From: Deltaproteobacteria bacterium
GTDB lineage: Bacteria > Myxococcota_A > Polyangia > HGW-17
Reading direction: 5' to 3'
Assembly (NCBI GenBank): GCA_003249585.1
Contig: QKIM01000512.1
Span: forward strand, 1-5,250
Length of the DNA stretch: 5,250 nucleotides
Shown here: one piece after another, positions 1 through 5,241 of the stretch
Numbering within the stretch: the first letter of the stretch is position 1
How the letters are laid out: the number at the start of each line of letters is the position of its first letter
Translations under genes and position numbers: made by a program
The notes under the pieces: generated by a model
The model's database searches: none
Told to the model about the DNA's origin: nothing
Seen by the model: only the letters and a program-made list of their open reading frames with translations

Positions 1-1191
1 AGGATGCGGGTGGCGCGGCTCCCCGAGAGGGCGGCCGTGCGGGCCACGGCCTCGAGATCGTCCTGGGAGAAGCCGTCGCGCCTTCCGTTGGCTGAGAGTT
101 GGTGGCGCGAGGTCCAGGCACCGGCCGGGTTGTAGGCGTAGGTGACGTCGTAGGCAGGGCTGAGGCGCCAGGTCCCGGTCCGGTCCATGAGGAAGGCCAC
201 GTTCTTCACGTGGTCGTCCTGGTTTCGGGCCATGAGGTTGAAGGCCATGCGCCGGTACTGCTCCTCGAGCTGCTCCATGGGGAGCCCCAGTCGCCGCATC
301 ACCAGGAAGATCTGCTCGTAGGAGTGGGCGCCGGGGCTGTTGAAGTCGAAATGGGCCAGGGCCGCCAGGGTCTGCATGTGGAGCTTTTTCCCTCCCGGCA
401 GGCGGTCGAAGCGTCGGGTCATGAAGTGGCGCCGGCCGCCCTCTTCCAGGAGCCGGCACTCCTCCATGGCGATACCCGCGGCGCGGGCCATGAGGTGGTA
501 GGCGTACTCCACGGCGCAGTAGCCCATGGGGTCGTCCAGCTCGTGATCGCGGTTGCCCGAGACGCCGTCGAACTTGAGGAGCCAGTATTCGAACCCGGGG
601 GCCTCCACCTGACCCGAGCGCACCTCCCCCGTGGCGGGGTTCCAGGCGATGACGGCCTTGGCCCGGGCACCGCCCGCCGAGGTGCCCACCTGGAGGATGT
701 GGCGCAGCGCGTCGGTGCGGTCACCCGGCTCGAAGAGGAGGCTCAGATCTCCGCGTCGCGCCAGGATCTCCGAGGCGAGGCGCACCAGCTCGGCCACCTC
801 CAGGGTCTCGGAGTGCCCCGGGTCTGGGCCGGTGACCGGAAGGAACTCCATGGCGCCCATGCCCCGGGTTCCCGTGTAGCACAGACGCTCCACGGCGTTG
901 AAGCTGTCGGGCAGGCGGCCCTGGGAGGCGAGCCAGGTGTTGATGAGGGCGTTGCCGAAGCGATCGGGGAGGGCGTCGGACAGAAGGCCCGGAAGTCCGT
1001 GGAAGCTCTCCCGCGAGAGGGCGGAGAAGGTGAAGACGCCAGGGCCCAGAGGCATGGTGATGGGGGCCACCTCGACGCCGCTCCCTAAAAAAGGCCGGGT
1101 CGTATTCGAAGGAGGCGACACCGTCCGGTTCCTCGACGTAGACGGCTCCGATGCGCGTACCCCAGAGGCGGACCTCGGCTAGCGTCGTCAC
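1..1191 (-). CDS. hipA: HipA-family serine/threonine kinase toxin, frameshifted as read, C-terminus beyond window
   Basis: Toxin kinase of a HipBA type II toxin-antitoxin pair. E. coli HipA phosphorylates glutamyl-tRNA synthetase in the cytoplasm and causes growth arrest; the target here is unknown. The GTG start at 1191 overlaps the hipB stop (GTGA), which implies translational coupling. The first 33 codons read MTTLAEVRLWGTRIGAVYVE...FEYDPA. The frame then shifts by one base in a T6 run (plus-strand A6 at 1087-1092); without the correction translation stops after 156 residues, at 721. After correction 396 codons are readable: a Couple_hipA-like N-terminal region (about 5-110), the glycine loop VGTSAGGARAK (168-178), KFDG with K206, catalytic RNQDDHVKN (D325) and metal-binding YDV (D348). 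The D325-D348 spacing of 23 equals E. coli D309-D332, and S171 aligns with E. coli autophosphorylated S150. The family is about 420-440 residues long, so perhaps 30-45 residues lie outside the window. Family assignment is very secure; activity depends on whether the frameshift is real. Confidence 0.93.
1087..1092 (-). other. Homopolymer frameshift site in hipA
   Basis: On the coding strand the sequence is GCC TTTTTT AGGGAGCGGC. With six T the frame continues FFRERRRGG, which is unlike HipA, and reaches a stop at 721. With five T it reads AFLGSGVEVAPITMPL, a standard HipA N-terminal stretch, and stays open to the window edge. The lesion is therefore one extra T (or an equivalent indel) within or beside this run. 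It may be a sequencing or assembly error, a genuine inactivating mutation, or a slippage site. Confidence 0.88.
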
Positions 1192-1532
1192 TGGTCACCC
1201 CACCTGAAGGGAGGTTTCTCTCCTCGCTGCGGTTTGCCGCGGGCTCGCCGACGGGGTTTGGCCGCGACCTCCAGGAGCCGCATGGGGCTCTCTGCGGCGA
1301 CGGGGAGGAGGGCGTTGAGGTTCTGGGTGAGACCGAGCGCCCGAAGGACCCGTAAAAATCCGGCGAGCTGGATGGAGTCGCCGGACTCGAGCCGCTCGAG
1401 GGTGCGCTTGGAGATGCCGGCCTCGAAGGCGAGGGCCGCCTGTGTGAGACCGCGGTCCACTCGGGTTGCGGCGATGCGCCGCCCCAGCTCTTCGATGAGG
1501 GTCGCGTCGGTGTGCGTGGTGAGCATGTCCAT
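1188..1532 (-). CDS. hipB: HipB-like XRE-family antitoxin and autorepressor
   Basis: A 114-residue DNA-binding antitoxin expected to neutralise HipA and repress the operon. Residues 12-77 form an XRE/Cro helix-turn-helix domain (LIEELGRRIAATRVDRGLTQ onward), with the HTH proper at about 30-51 (TQAALAFEAGISKRTLERLE). The domain ends in the ALGL...LNALLP helix usual in HipB-type repressors. A basic tail follows (about 85-114, with RRRARGK and KPPFRWGDQ). It makes the protein longer than E. coli HipB (88 residues), where the flexible C-terminus serves as a Lon degron. The ATG at 1532 (MDMLTT) is chosen because it sits just before the conserved domain and has an AGGGA at 1544-1548, 11 bases upstream. 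The longer in-frame reading back to 1745 would run through the promoter and both operators, so it is rejected. The stop overlaps the hipA start by 4 bases. Confidence 0.9.
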   Translation of the reverse strand: MDMLTTHTDATLIEELGRRIAATRVDRGLTQAALAFEAGISKRTLERLESGDSIQLAGFLRVLRALGLTQNLNALLPVAAESPMRLLEVAAKPRRRARGKPQRGEKPPFRWGDQ

Positions 1533-1571
1533 GGAGCATTCTATCCCTGTTTCCGAGCGAAAACCAGATGA

Positions 1572-1591
1572 ATTCGGCAAATATGGCGAAT
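1572..1591. promoter_or_regulatory. Predicted HipB operator O1
   Basis: A 20-bp site with perfect 5-bp inverted arms, ATTCG-N10-CGAAT (inner bases gcaaatatgg). It matches O2 at 17 of 20 positions. It overlaps the inferred -10 region of the hipBA promoter. E. coli HipB also binds repeated inverted sites with a short arm and an unconserved centre (TATCC-N8-GGATA), so the arrangement fits, although the arm sequence differs. Confidence 0.75.
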
Positions 1592-1600
1592 AAGTGTCAA
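1572..1600 (-). promoter_or_regulatory. hipBA promoter, perfect -35 with -10 inside the operator
   Basis: The coding strand of hipBA has TTGACA at 1600-1595, a perfect sigma70-type -35 box. A 17-base spacer places the -10 hexamer at 1577-1572 (CCGAAT, a weak 3/6 match to TATAAT). That hexamer lies inside the downstream operator, so a bound repressor would directly block RNA polymerase. The -35 is clear; the -10 is inferred from spacing. The start of hipB would then lie roughly 30 bases downstream of the transcription start. Confidence 0.6.
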
Positions 1601-1611
1601 TACTTTGTTTA

Positions 1612-1631
1612 ATTCGTAAAAAATGGCGAAT
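1612..1631. promoter_or_regulatory. Predicted HipB operator O2
   Basis: Second copy of the ATTCG-N10-CGAAT site (inner bases taaaaaatgg), exactly 40 bp from O1, close to four helical turns. Both dimers would therefore sit on the same DNA face. O2 lies just upstream of the hipBA -35 box and also about 100 bases upstream of the divergent lipoprotein start, so it could affect both directions. Sequence symmetry and duplication are visible; binding by HipB is inferred. Confidence 0.75.
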
Positions 1632-1718
1632 GAAGCACGGTGAATCGAAGGATATGGACCGACCCCGGGAAGTTTCCCGTTGCTCATCGCCGTGCCAGGA
1701 CATACAACGGGGAGACAT

Positions 1719-1732
1719 GGAGGCCGACGTTG
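1719..1732 (+). promoter_or_regulatory. Ribosome binding site that fixes a TTG start
   Basis: GGAGG at 1719-1723 is followed by a 6-base spacer and TTG at 1730-1732. This TTG begins a compact lipoprotein signal peptide (MRVLSLLCALFLFAVGC). The alternative in-frame GTG at 1640 has no good Shine-Dalgarno sequence and would add 30 polar residues in front of the signal peptide. Confidence 0.7.
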
Positions 1733-2767
1733 CGCGTTCTTTCACTGCTGTGTGCCCTGTTCCTTTTTGCGGTGGGTTGTGACGATATCGGGGGCAGTAC
1801 CTCCAAAGAGATCTGCGACAACCAGATCGATGACGACGGGGACGGGCTCACGGACTGCGACGATCCCCAGTGCGCGGGGATGTGCGCTGCGAACAACGTC
1901 AACAACACCGGCAATACCAATAATGTGAACAACACCAGCAGTACGGCTGGAGACTGGCACGAGGAAGCCGCGTATCAGGGCGCCGAGGAGCGGGGGACCG
2001 TCTCCTGGCCGGCCTTGACGGAGACCTCCGGCATCGCCTTCTCCCGCGTGAACCCCGGCCTCATCTGGCTGCACAACGACTCCGGCGACGGGCCCTATGT
2101 CTACGCTGTCACCACCGACGGCTCGTACCTCGGGCGGCTTGATCTCGACGGCGTGTGGGCCGAGGACTGGGAGGACATCGCCGTGGGGACCTTCCAGGGT
2201 GCTCCGGCCATCTTCGTGGGGGACTTTGGAGACAACCCCGAGACCCGGACGGACTACCAGATCCACGTCATCCCCGAGCCCGAGGTGGATGTGGAGCACG
2301 GCTTCGGAGAGCTCGCCGTGGACTCCTTCACCACATGGGAGTTCACCTACGGCGCTGCGGGGCCGCGAAACTGCGAGGCCATGATGGTGGACCCCGCCGG
2401 CGAGATCTATCTGGTTGAGAAGGCCTTGGGGACATCGGCCTCGCTGTGGCACCTCTCCCCTTCTGCACCACAGGAGGCGATCTATGTCGGGGAGATCGCC
2501 CTGGGCTCCTCGGAACTGGTCACGGCGGCGGACCTGTGCGAGCACGGCCGGAATCTGGTCCTGGCCACCTACTCGGGTCTGATCCTGTATATCCTCCCCG
2601 AGGATTCGGACCCCTCCGCTGCCGTGGACGCCGAGGTGAACACCGTCTTCGAGGCCAACCTCTACCAGCTCGAGGCCGTCGCCTTCGAGCCAGGGACCGA
2701 GGACATCTGGCTCATCTCCGAGGGCGGAAACCCGCGGCTCTACGAGTTTCCGCACGCCTCCGACTGA
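1730..2767 (+). CDS. Predicted lipoprotein: Asp-rich motif, Asn-rich linker and beta-propeller-like domain
   Basis: A 345-residue envelope lipoprotein of unknown function. Residues 1-16 form a signal peptide with lipobox AVGC; the lipidated cysteine is C17. Residues 27-52 are a Cys/Asp motif (EICDNQIDDDGDGLTDCDDP with C29, C43, C48, C52). It resembles the DxDxDG calcium-binding loops common in Myxococcota surface proteins. Residues 54-74 are an Asn/Thr-rich tether containing NNVNNT twice. The rest (about 76-345) carries conserved-looking motifs TSGIAFSRVNPG, WLHNDSGD (113-120), EDWEDIA (145-151) and FVGDFGDN (162-169), and later repeated hydrophobic strands such as AVAFEPGTEDIWLISEGGNPRLYEF. 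I read these as beta-propeller blades of a secreted, possibly metal-binding or esterase/phytase-like fold; no enzyme activity can be assigned. It is transcribed divergently from hipBA and precedes another lipoprotein gene in the same direction. Confidence 0.85.
   Translation: MRVLSLLCALFLFAVGCDDIGGSTSKEICDNQIDDDGDGLTDCDDPQCAGMCAANNVNNTGNTNNVNNTSSTAGDWHEEAAYQGAEERGTVSWPALTETSGIAFSRVNPGLIWLHNDSGDGPYVYAVTTDGSYLGRLDLDGVWAEDWEDIAVGTFQGAPAIFVGDFGDNPETRTDYQIHVIPEPEVDVEHGFGELAVDSFTTWEFTYGAAGPRNCEAMMVDPAGEIYLVEKALGTSASLWHLSPSAPQEAIYVGEIALGSSELVTAADLCEHGRNLVLATYSGLILYILPEDSDPSAAVDAEVNTVFEANLYQLEAVAFEPGTEDIWLISEGGNPRLYEFPHASD
1892..1936 (+). repeat. Asparagine-rich linker repeat
   Basis: Encodes NNVNNT-GNT-NNVNNT (residues 55-69 of the lipoprotein). 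The two hexapeptide copies use different codons (AACAACGTC versus AATAATGTG), so the peptide is conserved while the DNA has drifted. It probably acts as a flexible tether between the membrane anchor and the folded domain. Confidence 0.75.
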
Positions 2768-2913
2768 TGCGGTGCCCGAAAAGTATTAATTTACATTAAT
2801 TATTTCGCAGGACGACCCGGGTTGAAAAGGTGGAGGAGCGGGTGGAATTTACCTTGCGGACGGAGGCACCCGGGGGGATACTGTTCCTTGGGTGGGGCAC
2901 CACGGAGGTTTCC
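2768..2913 (+). other. Intergenic region with AT-rich island
   Basis: Between the two plus-strand lipoprotein genes. A 22-bp block at 2784-2805 has only one C and contains ATTAAT twice, which stands out against the GC-rich surroundings and could be part of a promoter. I find no well-spaced -35/-10 pair and no clear terminator hairpin. GGAGGT at 2904-2909 is the ribosome binding site of the next gene. Confidence 0.4.
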
Positions 2914-4752
2914 ATGAACTATCTGTCCATCGGGCTTACAATGGTTCTCTTGCTTTCCTGCGACTCGGAGTCCCAAAGAAACGACGCCTGCGGCGACGGC
3001 GTCGTGGACGTGGGCGAACAGTGTGACGGGGACAATCTCGCGGGCGAGTCCTGCCAATCCCGCGGGTATTACGGCGGGGAGCTGTCCTGTAACAGCGACT
3101 GCACCTTCAACATCACGAGCTGTGAGGCCGCGGGCGGTTGCGGGGACGGGGTCGTTGACCTTGAGGAGGGCGAGGTGTGCGACGGGGCCGATCTCAACGA
3201 GAAGACCTGTCACGACGTGGATCCCTCCTTCCATGAGGGGACGGGGACGCTCTCCTGCACTGCGGGCTGCGCCTTCGACACCTCCGGCTGCCTGTTCTGC
3301 GGCGACGGCACCCTCAACGGCGACGAGGCCTGCGACGGAGACGATCTCGCCGGGCAGAGCTGTCACGACGTGGATCCCGCCTTCTACGATGGATTGGGCG
3401 CGCTGGCGTGCGCTGGAGAGTGCACCTTCGACACCTCCGGGTGCCTGTACTGCGGCGATGGCGTGATCAACGGGGCCGAGGTGTGCGACGGGAACGATCT
3501 GGGCGAAGCGGCCACCTGCGGTCAGATGGGCTACGCCGGCGGCCGGCCGACGTGCAGCGTCGGATGCGACGACGTGAGCTACGCCTCCTGTGACACCTGG
3601 GTCAAGCTCAGCGCGGGGGAGGATCACACCTGCGGGATCACCTCTTCGGGGGAGGTCTACTGCTGGGGCAGCGGCGCCAACGGACGGCTGGGAACGGGCA
3701 CCGAGAACGATGAACCCACTCCGGCCCTGGTCATCGGCCTCCCCTCGCCGGCCACGGACATCTCCGCCGGAGATGGGTTCACCTGCGCGGTGACGGGCAC
3801 GGGTCTCCTCTACTGCTGGGGTCAGAATCTGTATGGAAAGCTCGGAGTGGGGGACACCAACGATCGACTGGTTCCCACGGCGGTGAATACGACCTACACG
3901 GATTTCGTGCAGGTCTCCGCCGGCCACAACCACGCCTGCGCGGTTCGCGACTCGGGGAATGCCATCTGCTGGGGAAGCAATGCGAACGGAGCCCTGGGGC
4001 GGTGCACTCTCTTGGGGAGCAATATGGCTCCGCAACCGGTGAGGGCCACCTGCCCCACTACCATGCTTGAGAACATCGTCCAAGTGGAGGCCGGGTACGA
4101 TCACACCTGCGCCGTGACCAACGCGACGGACAACAACCAGGTTTACTGCTGGGGTTACAATGGTTTTGGACAGGTAGGGAGCAACGACATCGTTACGCAG
4201 GCGTTCGGCTCGGCGCAGGCCGTCGTCAGGGAGACCACGACGCCGCAGCCTTCGGTGCCCATGCGCGGCGACGCCGTCACCGTCGGTGGGCACTTCGCCT
4301 GCACGCTTCAGACTGGGGGGGTCGGCGAGGTGTGGTGCTGGGGCTCCAACGGATCCGGGGCCCTCGGTAACGGGGGTAACCTGGATACGGCCCTCGGCAC
4401 TCAGGTGGTCTTTGAGATCGGCCGGGGCACCTTCGACGGGGTGACCCTCCTCGCCTCGGGGGCAAATCACACCATCTCCATCACCAGTGACGCTACGCCC
4501 TTCTCCTGGGGGAGCAACGCCGACGGACAGTCCGGGATCTCCGCCAGCGCAGGAACCACGCACGATGGTGCCTACCGGGCCGATCTCCTCCTCCATCATT
4601 TGCCCATCGCCCAGGTCACGGCCGGGCTCAGCCACTCCTGCATCATCGACGGAGACGGGTTCGCCTGGTGCTTCGGCAACAACGCCGCGGGGCAGCTGGG
4701 CGACGGGTCGATCACCGATTCGGCCACCCCCGTGCAGATCTTCATCCCCTGA
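2914..4752 (+). CDS. Predicted lipoprotein with four Cys-rich repeats and a seven-bladed RCC1 propeller
   Basis: A 612-residue predicted surface lipoprotein of unknown partner. The ATG at 2914 has GGAGGT at 2904-2909; an in-frame GTG at 2830 lacks these features and would bury the signal peptide. Signal peptide 1-15 ends in lipobox LLSC (lipidated C16). Four Myxococcus-type cysteine-rich repeats (CGDG...E.CDG.DL...C) span about 26-70, 76-126, 129-177 and 180-226. Repeats 2 and 3 are near-duplicates. From about residue 229 to the end there are seven RCC1-type units with the pattern (D/N/S)HxCxxxxxGxxxCWGxNxxGxLG, enough to close a seven-bladed propeller. Six blades carry a cysteine pair (C240/C250, C291/C301, C342/C352, C399/C412, C463/C475, C576/C586); blade 6 has I521/S531 instead. 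RCC1-like propellers outside eukaryotes are mostly protein-binding scaffolds. An adhesion or recognition role is an inference. Confidence 0.92.
   Translation: MNYLSIGLTMVLLLSCDSESQRNDACGDGVVDVGEQCDGDNLAGESCQSRGYYGGELSCNSDCTFNITSCEAAGGCGDGVVDLEEGEVCDGADLNEKTCHDVDPSFHEGTGTLSCTAGCAFDTSGCLFCGDGTLNGDEACDGDDLAGQSCHDVDPAFYDGLGALACAGECTFDTSGCLYCGDGVINGAEVCDGNDLGEAATCGQMGYAGGRPTCSVGCDDVSYASCDTWVKLSAGEDHTCGITSSGEVYCWGSGANGRLGTGTENDEPTPALVIGLPSPATDISAGDGFTCAVTGTGLLYCWGQNLYGKLGVGDTNDRLVPTAVNTTYTDFVQVSAGHNHACAVRDSGNAICWGSNANGALGRCTLLGSNMAPQPVRATCPTTMLENIVQVEAGYDHTCAVTNATDNNQVYCWGYNGFGQVGSNDIVTQAFGSAQAVVRETTTPQPSVPMRGDAVTVGGHFACTLQTGGVGEVWCWGSNGSGALGNGGNLDTALGTQVVFEIGRGTFDGVTLLASGANHTISITSDATPFSWGSNADGQSGISASAGTTHDGAYRADLLLHHLPIAQVTAGLSHSCIIDGDGFAWCFGNNAAGQLGDGSITDSATPVQIFIP
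3208..3444 (+). repeat. 153-bp in-frame direct duplication in Cys-rich region
   Basis: Two segments (3208-3291 and 3361-3444) are offset by exactly 153 bp, or 51 codons. Shared stretches include TGTCACGACGTGGATCC and TTCGACACCTCCGG, and both encode CHDVDP(S/A)F...C...C.FDTSGCL. The nucleotide identity is clearly higher than with the flanking repeats 1 and 4, which points to a relatively recent unit duplication. Confidence 0.75.
3595..4750 (+). repeat. Seven RCC1-type protein repeats
   Basis: Sequential units with the core (C/S)WGxNxxGxxG, with the WG or FG at residues about 251, 302, 353, 413, 476, 532 and 587 of the lipoprotein. Units 1-3 are 51 residues apart; units 4-6 are longer because of inserted loops (for example the insertion rich in Thr/Pro/Gln before blade 5). 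The repeats are recognisable in protein but diverged in DNA. Confidence 0.85.
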
Positions 4753-4839
4753 CGATATCGCGAACAACAGGACAAAGGGGTTTCCGGGTCGCGTCCCCTG
4801 CGGCTTCATGGATGGACGTGATCAGTGGAGAGGGGGAAC
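4753..4839. other. Convergent intergenic region
   Basis: An 87-base gap between two genes that end tail to tail. The only hairpin I see is a 4-bp GGGG/CCCC pairing at 4777-4798 with a long loop and no T-run, so I do not call a terminator. Nothing else is recognisable. Confidence 0.4.
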
Positions 4840-5241
4840 TCAGTGGTAGCGGCGACGATAGGTCGTTCTGTAGCGCACGGGGCGGCGATAGGTGCCACGG
4901 TGGGACCTGTAGTGGTAGCCACGGGCCGGCCTGCTGTAGTACCGGCTGTGATGATACCGGGAGTGCCACCGGTTGTAGCGGTACCGGTTGGCGCGCCAGT
5001 AGCTCGTGGCCCGGTAGTAGTTCACCCAGGTGGTGGGGACATAGTAGCGGTAGCCGGTCCTGTAGTAGTAGGGCCGCCCGAAGGTGTCGAAGTACACCAG
5101 ATTCCCATAATAATAGTAGGGGGTGTACCCGCCGTAGGAGTAGGTGGAGGTGCCGTAGGTGTTCGGCGTGACGTAGCAGCCCGCGGCGCCCATCACCACC
5201 GCCAGCGCGGCGACGGTTGAAATAACGAGGATCTTCTTCAT
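4840..5241 (-). CDS. Small tyrosine/arginine-rich predicted lipoprotein
   Basis: A 133-residue protein with no family I recognise. The ATG at 5241 is preceded by GGAG at 5247-5250 with a 5-base spacer. Residues 1-21 form a typical lipoprotein signal peptide (MKKILVISTVAALAVVMGAA then G) with lipidated C22. The mature 112 residues contain about 30 Tyr and 21 Arg, one Asp and no Glu, so the protein is strongly basic. Composition is graded: Tyr/Gly/Thr-rich near the anchor (YGTSTYSYGGYTPYYYYG), then a middle part with YFDTFGRPYYYRTGYRYYVP, then an Arg/His/Tyr-rich C-terminus (RYHHSRYYSRP, RRPVRYRTTYRRRYH). The middle motif resembles short Tyr-rich lipoproteins in other Gram-negative bacteria, whose roles are unknown. 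Binding to polyanions such as LPS or DNA, or structural self-association, would fit the composition but is speculation. It converges on the RCC1 lipoprotein gene and may be monocistronic. Confidence 0.85.
   Translation of the reverse strand: MKKILVISTVAALAVVMGAAGCYVTPNTYGTSTYSYGGYTPYYYYGNLVYFDTFGRPYYYRTGYRYYVPTTWVNYYRATSYWRANRYRYNRWHSRYHHSRYYSRPARGYHYRSHRGTYRRPVRYRTTYRRRYH

Noticed and set aside
99..1088. Open frame of 329 codons on the plus strand
   Set aside because: It is the exact antisense codon register of the hipA coding frame. The product has no recognisable domain, while the opposite strand gives a clear HipA kinase.
1087..1092. Programmed -1 ribosomal frameshift in hipA
   Set aside because: The slippery-looking T6 run would lead the -1 frame straight into TAG; the productive frame is +1.
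1640..1729. Upstream GTG start for the first lipoprotein
   Set aside because: It adds 30 polar residues before the signal peptide and lacks a good ribosome binding site. TTG at 1730 has GGAGG at the right distance.
1533..1745. Upstream extension of hipB to 185 residues
   Set aside because: The extra N-terminus would be translated from the -35 box and both operators and shows no HipB-like sequence.
1742..2755. Open frame of 337 codons on the minus strand
   Set aside because: Antisense to the propeller lipoprotein; no ribosome binding site or domain, and the plus-strand frame has a signal peptide and conserved motifs.
2830..2913. Upstream GTG start for the RCC1 lipoprotein
   Set aside because: It would add 28 residues before the lipobox signal peptide, whereas ATG at 2914 has GGAGGT just upstream.
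4777..4798. Possible terminator hairpin (GGGG...CCCC)
   Set aside because: Only four paired bases, a long loop and no T-run on either strand.
2800..4809. Long open frame of 669 codons on the minus strand
   Set aside because: It lies entirely antisense to the RCC1 lipoprotein, whose repeats, signal peptide and ribosome binding site are convincing. The antisense product is low-complexity Gly/Ala/Val/Pro with no domain and results from GC-rich codon bias.
4825..5220. Open frames on the plus strand across the Tyr/Arg-rich gene
   Set aside because: Val/Gly/Ala-rich or Ser/Arg-rich products arise from reading Tyr and Arg codons backwards or out of frame. The minus-strand gene has a proper lipoprotein signal and ribosome binding site.
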